A program made the position numbers and the translations under genes. From Rhizobium tropici CIAT 899 (lineage in GTDB: Bacteria > Pseudomonadota > Alphaproteobacteria > Rhizobiales > Rhizobiaceae): a stretch of 64,000 nucleotides of DNA. Below, piece by piece: positions 16,933 through 25,483 of this stretch. Within the stretch, counting starts at the first letter, position 1. Each line of letters opens with the position of its first letter. The DNA lies in the NCBI RefSeq assembly GCF_000330885.1, contig NC_020062.1, forward strand, positions 1,806,374 through 1,870,373, read 5' to 3'. The notes under the pieces are model-generated. The model ran no database searches, was not told the DNA's origin, and saw only the letters and a program-made list of their open reading frames with translations.

Positions 16933-17634
16933 CTAACGATGTTCGACAAAAGCAACGCTGGCATCGCTGACGATGGCGACATGCGAATAGGCCGCCTGTC
17001 TGGCCGCTTGGGCGTCTGCGCGCATGATTGCGGTGACGATGATGTCGTGCTCATCGAAGGACTTGGCGAGACGTCCGGGAAGGCGGAATTGTGCGCGACG
17101 GAAGGGGGCAAGCCGGGCGCGCGTTTGCGTCACAAGCTCGAGGATATGGTCGTTATGCGCGCCGCGATAGAGCTGGTTGTGAAACTCGACATTGTATGTG
17201 GCATAATCTTCTTCGGCGCCGGCACGCACCAGCCGGGCGGAAGCGTGATGTTGGCGCTCGAGGGTGCGACGTTCATCGACGGTCATTCGTTCCGCCGATA
17301 AGCGCGCGCAAATGGCTTCGAGCTCCGCCATTGCCTCAAACATCGAATGCAGATAGGCACCACTAACATTCGTCACAACAGCACTGCGGTTCGGTTCGCG
17401 GCCGACAAGCCCCATCGCGCCAAGTTCACGCAGCGCTTCGCGAACGGGGGTCCGTGACACCTCGAAGCGGGCCGCGAGGGTGATTTCGTCAAGCTTCTCG
17501 CCAGGCAGGAGCGCTCCCGTTACAATCATATCAGCCACAGCCCGCACCATCTGCTCGACGGTCGTTCCTGGCCTCACAACTTCCCTACGCTTGATCTGCT
17601 TCACAGAAATAGGCGAATCCTCAACATCTTGCAT
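16933..17634 (-). CDS. GntR-family (FCD/VanR subfamily) transcriptional regulator
   Basis: A 233-aa protein with an N-terminal winged HTH (VSRTPVREALRELGAMGLV, about 59-77) and a C-terminal all-helical FCD ligand domain (about 95-220). It diverges from the cyanuric acid/biuret operon and is its likely regulator. The start codon at 17632-17634 lies inside a palindrome (17630-17647), so autoregulation by direct blocking is likely. There is no good ribosome site before this ATG. A downstream in-frame GTG (residue 11) is possible. Confidence 0.88.
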   Translation of the reverse strand: MQDVEDSPISVKQIKRREVVRPGTTVEQMVRAVADMIVTGALLPGEKLDEITLAARFEVSRTPVREALRELGAMGLVGREPNRSAVVTNVSGAYLHSMFEAMAELEAICARLSAERMTVDERRTLERQHHASARLVRAGAEEDYATYNVEFHNQLYRGAHNDHILELVTQTRARLAPFRRAQFRLPGRLAKSFDEHDIIVTAIMRADAQAARQAAYSHVAIVSDASVAFVEHR

Positions 17635-17647
17635 ACAGATGTATGCA
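17630..17647. promoter_or_regulatory. Perfect GntR-type operator overlapping the regulator's start codon
   Basis: TGCATACAGATGTATGCA is a palindrome with 8-bp arms and a two-base centre. It matches the style of FCD-type GntR operators. Arm-like half-sites TGCATACA recur at 17804 and 17883 in front of the divergent operon. Confidence 0.7.
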
Positions 17648-17942
17648 CGAACGATCCAAAGTCAATTGGCAATTTAATTTGTTGTTTTTCAATGATATTT
17701 TTCAACAGAAAATCTCTATCGGATTGGTCATTGCGGCGTACCTCGCAAAATAAAGACTAAAAAAAGTGCACTGCTTATTTCAGGGCATTATTTCAACAGA
17801 ATCTGCATACACTTTTTGCTTTCAAGACTTCGCTGAGACTTTAGTCCAATAATATCAAACTATTAATATCTGGCATGACGATTGCATACACTTTCATGTG
17901 ATCCTTTTTACGAACCGGGCTCCAGCCCCAAGGAGCATTCCC
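17648..17942 (+). promoter_or_regulatory. AT-rich promoter region of the cyanuric acid operon with two direct half-sites
   Basis: This region is markedly richer in A+T than the genes around it. The 12-mer TGCATACACTTT occurs twice, at 17804-17815 and 17883-17894, each starting with the half-site of the GntR operator. The second copy lies about 50 bp before the first gene's start. No inverted partner is present, so binding could be weaker or cooperative. AAGGAGC just before 17943 is the ribosome site. Confidence 0.5.
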
Positions 17943-19070
17943 ATGACCAGACTCCTTCACATGACTCGCCGCAACTTTCTCCAGGCTTCGGCTGCAGGTG
18001 CGGTCACCAGTATCGCGCCGGGCCTTCTGTCATCTCGCGCCTACGCCCAAACCGCCCTCACCGTCGGCTTCATCTATGTCGGCCCAAAAGATGATTATGG
18101 CTACAACCAGGCCCATGCCGAAGGCGCTGCCGTTGTGAAGGCGCTTCCTGGCGTCACCGTAGTCGAAGAGGAAAACGTCCCTGAAACCGTCGATGTTCAA
18201 AAGACGATGGAATCGATGATCAACCTTGACGGTGCCACGCTGGTCTTCCCGACCTCATTCGGTTATTTCGATCCGCATATGCTGGCCATGGCCGCCAAAT
18301 ATCCCAACATCCAGTTCCGCCACTGCGGCGGCCTCTGGCAGGCCGACAAGAACCCGGTCAATACCGGCTCCTATTTCGGTTACATTTTCCAGGGTCAATA
18401 TCTGAACGGCGTGACCGCCGGTTATGCCACGAAGAGCAAGAAGATCGGCTTTGTTGCAGCCAAGCCGATCCCGCAGGTCTTGCAAAACATCAACGCCTTT
18501 CTGCTCGGTGCGCGCTCCGTCGATCCGGCCATCACCTGCCAGGTGATCTTCACGGGCGAATGGTCACTGGCTGTCAAGGAGGCCGAAGCGACCAACGCGC
18601 TGATCGACCAGGGCGCGGATGTCATCACCTGCCATGTCGACAGCCCGAAGGTTGTCGTCGAAACCGCCGCCGGCCGCGGTGCCTTCGTCTGTGGCTATCA
18701 CGCCAACCAGAGTCCCCTTGCACCGGCGAAGTATCTGACTGGCGCGGAGTGGGCCTGGGGGAATGTGTACTCCGATTTCGTCAAGAAGGCACAGGCCGGC
18801 GGAAAGCTCGGCAATTTCGTTCGCGGCGGCCTAAAGGACGGCTTCGTCAAGATGAGCCCGCTCGGCCCCGGCGTTTCGGATGAATCCCGCAAGAAATTCG
18901 AGGCGACGCTTGCCGAGATGATGGCGGGAAAATTCTCGGTCTTCAAAGGCCCGATCAAGGACAACAAGGGCAATGTTGTCATCACCGCGGACAAGAGCTT
19001 CGCCGAGGACGCAATCGAACTCGAAAGCATGAACTATCTCGTCGAAGGCGTTGTCGGCTCCACGGCCTGA
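17943..19070 (+). CDS. BMP-family ABC transporter substrate-binding protein
   Basis: A 375-aa periplasmic protein with a twin-arginine signal (TRRNFLQASAAG, 8-19, with cleavage near AYA-QT). The mature part reads LTVGFIYVGPKDDYGYNQAH, typical of the BMP/PnrA-like family that binds nucleosides and similar heterocycles. It heads an operon with two permeases, a double ATPase, cyanuric acid amidohydrolase, a biuret hydrolase and allophanate hydrolase. Its ligand is therefore probably an s-triazine such as cyanuric acid, or a related ureide. The start at 17943 has AAGGAG upstream. Confidence 0.88.
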   Translation: MTRLLHMTRRNFLQASAAGAVTSIAPGLLSSRAYAQTALTVGFIYVGPKDDYGYNQAHAEGAAVVKALPGVTVVEEENVPETVDVQKTMESMINLDGATLVFPTSFGYFDPHMLAMAAKYPNIQFRHCGGLWQADKNPVNTGSYFGYIFQGQYLNGVTAGYATKSKKIGFVAAKPIPQVLQNINAFLLGARSVDPAITCQVIFTGEWSLAVKEAEATNALIDQGADVITCHVDSPKVVVETAAGRGAFVCGYHANQSPLAPAKYLTGAEWAWGNVYSDFVKKAQAGGKLGNFVRGGLKDGFVKMSPLGPGVSDESRKKFEATLAEMMAGKFSVFKGPIKDNKGNVVITADKSFAEDAIELESMNYLVEGVVGSTA

Positions 19071-19089
19071 TTATCGAGGGAGAACCGTC

Positions 19090-20220
19090 ATGACGGTTGA
19101 AGTCAACGAGTCCGCATTGTCGATCGTTCAGCAGAGCCGGGCGCAGCTGCGCCCGGCCCTCAAATGGCTCGCGCGACGGGCCGAGCCTGTGGTGATCACG
19201 CTTGGCGCAATCCTGGTCGGCCTCGCACTGTTCTCCCTCTTCATCCTGACGGTCGGCAAATCGCCGGCCGACCTCTTTCGCTTCATGTATGCCGGCGGCT
19301 TCGGCAGCTGGTTTTCCATCCAGAACAGCTTGAGCCGCGCCTCCCCCCTGCTACTCACTGCGCTTTGCGTTGCGCTGCCAGCAAGACTCGGTCTCGTCAT
19401 CATCGGTGGCGAAGGCGCCGTCGTCCTCGGCGGTGTGGCGGCCGCGGCGATCGCATTGCCGATCATCGGCCTGTTATCGCCGATCATCGTTCTTGTCCTC
19501 ATGGCGCTTGCCGCCATGACAATCGGCGGCATTTGGATCGGTCTTGCCGGCTTCCTTCGCCATTATCGCGGCGTCAACGAAACCATCTCCTCACTACTGC
19601 TCGCCTATATAGCCATCGCGTTGATGAACCAATTCGTCGAAGGACCGCTGCGCGATCCGGCAAGCCTCAACAAGCCCTCCACCAAGCCACTGCCACACGA
19701 CTATATGCTCGGCAATATTCCAGGCATGGACGTGCATTGGGGCCTCGTCATCGGCATTATCGCCTGTGTTGTCTCGTGGATATTGCTCGAGATGACCAGT
19801 TACGGTTTCGCCGCCCGCATCGCTGGCGGCAATGTTCGCGCCGCGCAGATCCAGGGCTTGCCAGTGGGGCGGCTGATTGCCGGTTTCACAGCAATTGCCG
19901 GCAGCTTCGCCGGCCTTGCCGGCATGATCGAGGTCGCCGCGGTCCAGGGCAGCGCCAATGCTTCGCTTGCCGCCGGCTATGGTTATACCGGCATCCTTGT
20001 CGCTTTCCTGGCACGTCACAATCCGCTCGCGATCATACCGGTCGCCATCCTTCTCGGCGGTATCGACGCATCCGGCGGCCTGATCCAGCGCCGCATGGGC
20101 CTGCCCGACGCGACCGTCCTCGTACTGCAGGGTACGCTCTTCATCGTCATCCTTTTTGGCGAAACCTTCTATGGCCGCTTCAAGATCTTCAATCCCGACC
20201 TTTGGAAAAGGGGCGCATGA
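19090..20220 (+). CDS. ABC transporter permease, BMP/sugar-nucleoside type (subunit 1)
   Basis: A 376-aa membrane protein with about nine hydrophobic segments and a central GGEGAVVLGGVAAAAIALPI. The loop AARIAGGNVRAAQIQGLPVG is typical of YufP/BmpC-like permeases (BPD_transp_2). GAGGGAGAACCGTC precedes the ATG at 19090. Its stop overlaps the start of the next permease in an ATGA, showing tight coupling. Confidence 0.88.
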   Translation: MTVEVNESALSIVQQSRAQLRPALKWLARRAEPVVITLGAILVGLALFSLFILTVGKSPADLFRFMYAGGFGSWFSIQNSLSRASPLLLTALCVALPARLGLVIIGGEGAVVLGGVAAAAIALPIIGLLSPIIVLVLMALAAMTIGGIWIGLAGFLRHYRGVNETISSLLLAYIAIALMNQFVEGPLRDPASLNKPSTKPLPHDYMLGNIPGMDVHWGLVIGIIACVVSWILLEMTSYGFAARIAGGNVRAAQIQGLPVGRLIAGFTAIAGSFAGLAGMIEVAAVQGSANASLAAGYGYTGILVAFLARHNPLAIIPVAILLGGIDASGGLIQRRMGLPDATVLVLQGTLFIVILFGETFYGRFKIFNPDLWKRGA

Positions 20221-21146
20221 TGGACGATACCGCAATCGGTCTATGGGGCGTACCCCTTGCCATTCTGGCCGGCGCGATCCGTGTCTCGACACCCTTCATC
20301 TTCGTCAGCCTGGGCGAGACGATCACCGAGCGTTCCGGCCGCATCAATCTCGGCCTTGAAGGCACGCTCGTATTCGGCGCCATGACGGCCTATGCGGTCG
20401 CCGTGATGAGCGGTTCGGCCTGGCTCGGCGTCGTCGCTGCGATGGCGAGCGGGGCTCTCTTCGGCGCGGTGCATGGCTGGATCTGCAAATGGCCCAAGGT
20501 CAACGACATCGCCATCGGCATCGCCATGATGCAATTCGGCCTCGGCCTCGCTTTCTTTCTCGGCAAGTCCTTCATCCAGCCTGCCGCGCCGCACCTGCCG
20601 GCGATCCCCTTCGGTTTCTGGTCAAACCTGCAGCCGGTACAGGCAGCGTTGAACATCAATATCCTTTTTATTCTCGGTGCAGCTCTCGCCCTCGTCCTCT
20701 GGTGGGCATTCAGGAACACCAGGATCGGCCTCATGCTGCGCGTCGTGGGTGACAGCACGGACGCGGCACGCGCCATGGGCATCGACCCCGATCGTGTCCG
20801 GCTGCTGGCAACCGCTGTCGGCGGTTCGCTGGCTGCGATCGGCGGCGCCTATCTATCGCTCTACTATCCAGGCTCCTGGAACGAGCGCATCTCCTCTGGA
20901 CAGGGCCTGATGGCCGTGGCGCTGGTGATCTTTGCGCGCTGGAATCCGATCGGCTGCTTCGTTGCCGCACTTCTCTTCGGCGGTGCCGGCGCGCTTGGCC
21001 CAGCTTTGCAATCCGTCGGCGTGACGCAGGGATATTATCTCTTCTACGCCGCTCCGTACGTGCTGACGCTCGTCATCATGATCATCACCTCCTCGCCCAC
21101 CCGTGCGCTGAGCGGCGCTCCCGGCGCGCTTTCGCTCACCAAATAG
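20217..21146 (+). CDS. ABC transporter permease, BMP/sugar-nucleoside type (subunit 2)
   Basis: A 309-aa membrane protein. [20 protein letters not shown] (about 31-50) and [20 protein letters not shown] are signatures of the second permease of BMP-type importers (YufQ-like). It starts within an ATGA overlap. A longer frame reaching back to 19164 is an out-of-frame shadow of subunit 1. The two permeases probably form a heterodimer energised by the 22919-24469 ATPase. Confidence 0.88.
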   Translation: MMDDTAIGLWGVPLAILAGAIRVSTPFIFVSLGETITERSGRINLGLEGTLVFGAMTAYAVAVMSGSAWLGVVAAMASGALFGAVHGWICKWPKVNDIAIGIAMMQFGLGLAFFLGKSFIQPAAPHLPAIPFGFWSNLQPVQAALNINILFILGAALALVLWWAFRNTRIGLMLRVVGDSTDAARAMGIDPDRVRLLATAVGGSLAAIGGAYLSLYYPGSWNERISSGQGLMAVALVIFARWNPIGCFVAALLFGGAGALGPALQSVGVTQGYYLFYAAPYVLTLVIMIITSSPTRALSGAPGALSLTK

Positions 21147-21157
21147 GAAGATCAGCC

Positions 21158-21871
21158 ATGAACAGTCTCGCAGCCGCAGCCATAGGGCAGAAACTGAGCT
21201 ATATCGATGCCGATCCCTATAACTGGCCCTATAATGGAGCCCTCAGACCGGACAACACAGCGCTCATCATTATCGACATGCAGACGGATTTCTGCGGGCC
21301 TGGCGGCTATGTCGATCACATGGGCTATGATCTATCGCTGGTACGCGCACCGATCGAGCCGATCAAACGGGTTTTGGTCGCCATGCGCGCCAAGGGCTAT
21401 CATATCATTCATACACGCGAGGGTCATCGCCCCGATCTTGCCGACCTGCCTGCCAATAAGCGCTGGCGCTCGCAGCGCATCAATGCCGGCATCGGCGACC
21501 CCGGCCCCTGTGGCCGCATCCTCGTGCGCGGCGAGCCCGGCTGGGACATCATCGAGGAACTGAAACCGATCGATGGCGAGACGATCATCGACAAACCCGG
21601 CAAGGGTTCCTTCTGTGCTACAGATCTGGAGCTGATCCTGAACCAGAAGCGCATCGAGAACATCATTCTCACCGGCATCACGACCGACGTCTGCGTTCAC
21701 ACCACCATGCGCGAGGCTAATGATCGCGGCTTTGAGTGCCTGTTGCTCGAAGATTGTTGTGGCGCGACCGATTATGGAAATCACCTTGCCGCCATCAAGA
21801 TGGTGAAGATGCAGGGCGGCGTCTTCGGCTCGGTTGCCAATTCCCAGGCCTTGATCGAGGCATTGCCCTGA
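21158..21871 (+). CDS. biuH: Biuret amidohydrolase (isochorismatase-fold cysteine hydrolase)
   Basis: A 237-aa cysteine hydrolase closely resembling the rhizobial biuret hydrolase I know. Shared blocks include [38 protein letters not shown] and [20 protein letters not shown]. By position the triad is D40 (IIDMQ), K146 (DKPGKGSF) and C179 (GITTDVCV). The enzyme turns biuret into allophanate and ammonia, the second step of cyanuric acid breakdown. It sits between permease 2 and the cyanuric acid amidohydrolase, whose start overlaps its stop (TGATG). Assignment rests on remembered family sequence, so a nearby ureide specificity remains possible. Confidence 0.88.
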   Translation: MNSLAAAAIGQKLSYIDADPYNWPYNGALRPDNTALIIIDMQTDFCGPGGYVDHMGYDLSLVRAPIEPIKRVLVAMRAKGYHIIHTREGHRPDLADLPANKRWRSQRINAGIGDPGPCGRILVRGEPGWDIIEELKPIDGETIIDKPGKGSFCATDLELILNQKRIENIILTGITTDVCVHTTMREANDRGFECLLLEDCCGATDYGNHLAAIKMVKMQGGVFGSVANSQALIEALP

Positions 21872-22917
21872 TGCCTTCGCTACGCGCCCATGTCTATCGC
21901 GTCGCTGCGCAAGGACCGGACGATACCTCCGGGGTCGAAGCGCTTTTTGCTGCCGGCCTGGCGGCCAAGAATGTCGTAGCTATACTCGGCAAGACCGAGG
22001 GCAATGGCTGCGTTAACGATTTCAGCCGCGGCTATGCTACCCGCAGCTTCGAAACACTCTTTCGACAGCATGGCGCCGATGGCGTCTCGCTCGTCATGTC
22101 CGGGGGGACGGAGGGGGCGCTCTCGCCGCACTGGACGGTGTTTGCGCGAGAAGTGGTCGATGCGCCGGCCGAACGCGCACTGGCGATCGGGGTTGCGCGC
22201 ACGCCTTCACTGCCAGCCCAACATCTCGGACGGCGCGAACAGGTTCTGCTTGTGGCTGAAGCTGTGCGTGTTGACGCCGGCATCGACGACCCAAGCGATG
22301 TCCATTTCGTCCAGATCAAATGCCCGCTCCTCACGCTCAGCCGCATCAGCGCGGCTGAAGCCGAGGGAAAGACACTCGCTACCCGCGACACGTTGAAATC
22401 GATGGGCCTGTCGCGCGGCGCATCGGCGCTCGGCGTGGCGGTCGCGCTCGGCGAGGTTGACGGAGGAACACTCCGCGACACCGACATCTGTTACAGCCAT
22501 GAACTCTTCTCGCACCGCGCCTCCGCTTCGGCCGGCGTTGAATTGACGGATCACGAAATCATCGTGCTCGGCATGAGCGATCGATGGTCGGGACCGCTGG
22601 CGATCGACCATGCGGTAATGCGTGATGCCGTCGATGTAGCCGCTGTGCGTGAGGCATACGAACGCCTGCCGGCCAACAGCCGCCTTGCTGCCGTTCTCGC
22701 CAAGGCCGAACCGGATCCCACCGGAAAGATTCGTGGCAAGCGCCATACGATGCTGGACGATTCCGATATCTCAGGCACGCGCCATGCGCGCGCCTTCGTT
22801 GGCGGCGTGCTCGCCGGCCTCTTTGGCATCACGGATCTCTACGTCTCCGGCGGCGCCGAACATCAAGGGCCTCCCGGCGGTGGTCCCGTCGCCATCATTG
22901 TCGAAAAGGAGCATTGA
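21871..22917 (+). CDS. Cyanuric acid amidohydrolase (AtzD/TrzD/barbiturase family)
   Basis: A 348-aa member of the small cyanuric acid amidohydrolase/barbiturase family, which is built from three repeated units each donating a Ser-Lys pair. Visible parts are ILGKTEGNGCVNDF (K41), VMSGGTEGALSPHW (S77), VQIKCPLLT (K150), GKIRGKR (K286/K290) and VSGGAEHQGPPGGG (S326). The enzyme opens the s-triazine ring of cyanuric acid to carboxybiuret, which loses CO2 to give biuret. The partner biuret hydrolase and allophanate hydrolase are in the same operon, which favours cyanuric acid over barbituric acid as substrate. Confidence 0.92.
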   Translation: MPSLRAHVYRVAAQGPDDTSGVEALFAAGLAAKNVVAILGKTEGNGCVNDFSRGYATRSFETLFRQHGADGVSLVMSGGTEGALSPHWTVFAREVVDAPAERALAIGVARTPSLPAQHLGRREQVLLVAEAVRVDAGIDDPSDVHFVQIKCPLLTLSRISAAEAEGKTLATRDTLKSMGLSRGASALGVAVALGEVDGGTLRDTDICYSHELFSHRASASAGVELTDHEIIVLGMSDRWSGPLAIDHAVMRDAVDVAAVREAYERLPANSRLAAVLAKAEPDPTGKIRGKRHTMLDDSDISGTRHARAFVGGVLAGLFGITDLYVSGGAEHQGPPGGGPVAIIVEKEH

Positions 22918-22918
22918 G

Positions 22919-24469
22919 GTGAGCATAATTCGCGATACCCCTCTTCCACAGGCCGGCAAGGCGGTCGGCATCGAAACGCTCGACATGACCATGCGCTTTG
23001 GCAGCTTCACAGCACTCGACCACGTATCCGTAAGTATCCCTGCAGGTAGCTTCCACGCGCTGCTCGGCGAAAACGGCGCGGGGAAATCGACGCTCGTCAA
23101 GTGCATCATGGGCTTCTATCACCAGACCTCAGGTTCCCTGTCCGTGGACGGTCGCGAGGTGGCAGTCGCCTCCCCGAAGGATGCAGCTACTTATGGTCTC
23201 GGCATGGTTTACCAGCATTTTACGCTGGTGCCGTCGCTGACAGGTGCGGAAAATCTCGTCATCAGCCGTACCGAAGTACCCGCTATCGTCAACTGGGCCA
23301 AAGAGCGTAAGGCGCTTGCGGCCTTCATGGAGCGGATGCCCTTCAAGATCCCGCTCGACCGGCGGGTCAGCGAGCTTGCCGCCGGCGAAAAGCAGAAGCT
23401 CGAAATCGTCAAGCAGCTTTATCTTGGCCGCAACTTCCTCGTACTTGACGAACCAACCTCCGTGCTGACGCCGGCGGAGGCAGATGAAATGCTCGGCCTC
23501 GTGAGGGGCATGACCGAACGCGGCGAGCTGACCGTTTTGATGATCAGCCACAAATTCCATGAGGTGACGAAATTCGCCGACGCTGTCTCGATCCTGCGAC
23601 GCGGCAAGCTTGTCGGCGGCGGCAAGGTCGGCGAACTCTCAACGGCGGATATGGCGGCGATGATGATCGGTGACATCAAACTCGCTGACCTCGATACTCG
23701 CATTCCCGTCACAGATACAGCAAAACCGGTGTTGCAAGTCGAACGGGTCAAGGCTCCTGACCGTTCCGGCCTGAAGACGATCGAGATCGACAAGCTGACG
23801 GTACGTTCCGGCGAGATTGTCGGCATCGCTGGCATTTCCGGCAATGGCCAGAAAGAACTCACGGAAATTCTCGCCGGGCAGCGACCGACCGAGGCTGGAG
23901 CGATCAGCGTCAACGGCGAGATCTACGGTGCAACGCGGCGCGAAACACGAAAGAACAACGTCCGCTTCATTCCGGAAGAGCCGCTGCAGAATGCCTGTGC
24001 GCCGCGCATGACCGTCAGCGAAAATCTCGCCTTCCGCACCTTCGACCTGACGGAGACCGGCACTGAGGCGATCTGGCTAAACAGGAGCCGGATGAAGAAG
24101 CGTGCGACATCGCTGATTTCCGACTTCAAGGTGAAGACAGCATCATCCTCTTCGCCGATCGCGGCGCTTTCTGGCGGCAATGTTCAGCGTGCCGTGTTGG
24201 CGCGGGAGCTGACGGGCGACGTTGATCTGTTGATTGTCTCCAATCCCTGCTTCGGCCTCGATTTTTCTGCCGTCGCCGAAATCCGCGCCCGTATCATGCG
24301 TGCCCGCAACGCCGGGGCGGCTGTGCTGCTTTTGTCGGAGGATCTCGACGAACTTCTGGAAATGTCGGATCGCATCATGGTGATCTCCGAAGGCAGGCTC
24401 GTCTACGAAACATCGGCGCAGACCGCCGATGTCTCGGTGATTGGCGCTCACATGGCGGGACATCACTGA
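22919..24469 (+). CDS. ABC transporter ATP-binding protein with two nucleotide-binding domains (BMP type)
   Basis: The GTG at 22919 follows AAAAGGAG and lies one base after the amidohydrolase stop, giving 516 aa. Domain 1 has Walker [10 protein letters not shown] and Walker [10 protein letters not shown]. Domain 2 has the degenerate GISGNGQKE loop, [15 protein letters not shown], and SNPCFGLD in place of a full Walker B, as is usual in RbsA/YufO-like proteins. Its place after the hydrolases rather than beside the permeases suggests operon reshuffling. A longer upstream frame (from 22649) shadows the amidohydrolase gene. Confidence 0.9.
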   Translation: MSIIRDTPLPQAGKAVGIETLDMTMRFGSFTALDHVSVSIPAGSFHALLGENGAGKSTLVKCIMGFYHQTSGSLSVDGREVAVASPKDAATYGLGMVYQHFTLVPSLTGAENLVISRTEVPAIVNWAKERKALAAFMERMPFKIPLDRRVSELAAGEKQKLEIVKQLYLGRNFLVLDEPTSVLTPAEADEMLGLVRGMTERGELTVLMISHKFHEVTKFADAVSILRRGKLVGGGKVGELSTADMAAMMIGDIKLADLDTRIPVTDTAKPVLQVERVKAPDRSGLKTIEIDKLTVRSGEIVGIAGISGNGQKELTEILAGQRPTEAGAISVNGEIYGATRRETRKNNVRFIPEEPLQNACAPRMTVSENLAFRTFDLTETGTEAIWLNRSRMKKRATSLISDFKVKTASSSSPIAALSGGNVQRAVLARELTGDVDLLIVSNPCFGLDFSAVAEIRARIMRARNAGAAVLLLSEDLDELLEMSDRIMVISEGRLVYETSAQTADVSVIGAHMAGHH

Positions 24470-25137
24470 TGACCGATATCAAAGCTCAACCGTTCCCCTT
24501 CCCGCTGCAACGCGAGGCCGCGGCATTGATCGTCATCGACATGCAGCGCGATTTTGCCGAGCCCGGCGGCTTCGGCGCCAGCCTCGGCAATGATGTCAGC
24601 CGCATCACGAGGATCATCCCCGATGTGAAGCGGCTGATCGCGGGTTTCCGTTCAGCCGGCCTGCCCGTGATCCATACGATGGAATGCCATAGACCTGACC
24701 TTTCCGACCTGCCGCCCGCCAAGCGCGACCGCGGCAATCCTTCGCTCAGGATCGGTGACAAGGGACCAATGGGCCGTATCCTGATTGCCGGCGAGCCTGG
24801 CACGGCAATTCTTCCCGAGCTCGCACCCATCGATGGCGAGATCGTCATCGAAAAACCCGGCAAGGGCGCCTTCTACGCCACCGGACTCGGCGACATCCTG
24901 ATGCGTAAGGGTATCAAGCAGCTCGTCTTTGCCGGCGTCACCACCGAGGTCTGCGTCCAGACCACCATGCGCGAGGCCAACGACCGCGGCTATGAATGCC
25001 TGCTCGTCGAAGAAGCAACCGAAAGCTATTTCCCCGAATTCAAGTCTGCAGCGATCGCAATGATCCAAGCGCAGGGCGCTATCGTCGGCTGGACGGCGCA
25101 TATCGATGACATACTGGAGGCCATCAACCATGCCTGA
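24469..25137 (+). CDS. Second isochorismatase-fold cysteine hydrolase (possible triuret/ureide hydrolase)
   Basis: A 222-aa paralogue of the biuret hydrolase in the same operon. The triad D24 (IVIDMQ), K129 (EKPGKGAF) and C162 (GVTTEVCV) is intact and it shares [13 protein letters not shown]. However, the C-terminal GCC-type loop of the biuret enzyme is replaced by [20 protein letters not shown]. This suggests a different small ureide substrate. Triuret, ureidoacrylate-like amides or carboxybiuret are candidates, and a triuret hydrolase related to biuret hydrolase is known. Start and stop overlap their neighbours (TGATG upstream, 8 bp with the cupin). Confidence 0.8.
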   Translation: MTDIKAQPFPFPLQREAAALIVIDMQRDFAEPGGFGASLGNDVSRITRIIPDVKRLIAGFRSAGLPVIHTMECHRPDLSDLPPAKRDRGNPSLRIGDKGPMGRILIAGEPGTAILPELAPIDGEIVIEKPGKGAFYATGLGDILMRKGIKQLVFAGVTTEVCVQTTMREANDRGYECLLVEEATESYFPEFKSAAIAMIQAQGAIVGWTAHIDDILEAINHA

Positions 25138-25483
25138 AACGACTCGCGAACTGTTGACGGCGGGTGGCTGGAAAGAACTGGAGTTCGGTCCCTTCCGACC
25201 TGACGTGACGATCCACTGGATCCGTCCCTTCGAAGGCGACCAGCCCGGCGTGGCACTGCTGAAATACGAGGCCGGAGCCTCGGTGCCGCGCCATCGCCAC
25301 GAAGGGCTCGAAACCATCCTGGTGCTTGAGGGCACCCAATCCGACGAGGCCGGCGACTACGGCAGGGGCAGCTATGTGGTGAATGTTGCCGGCACCGAAC
25401 ATTCGGTCTGGAGTGACACCGGTTGCGTCGTGCTCATCCAATGGGACCGGCCCGTCAAAATACTCGAAGAGAAAACAACATGA
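25130..25483 (+). CDS. Small cupin-domain protein
   Basis: A 117-aa single-domain cupin of the ChrR/anti-sigma-like type. The metal-binding motif is in [20 protein letters not shown] (about 49-68), with the second histidine in [10 protein letters not shown] (about 88-97). These usually bind Zn, Mn or Fe and can act as small isomerases, sensors or stability factors. It overlaps both neighbours (8 bp and 4 bp), so it is co-made with the hydrolases. Its role in ureide metabolism is unknown. Confidence 0.85.
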   Translation: MPETTRELLTAGGWKELEFGPFRPDVTIHWIRPFEGDQPGVALLKYEAGASVPRHRHEGLETILVLEGTQSDEAGDYGRGSYVVNVAGTEHSVWSDTGCVVLIQWDRPVKILEEKTT

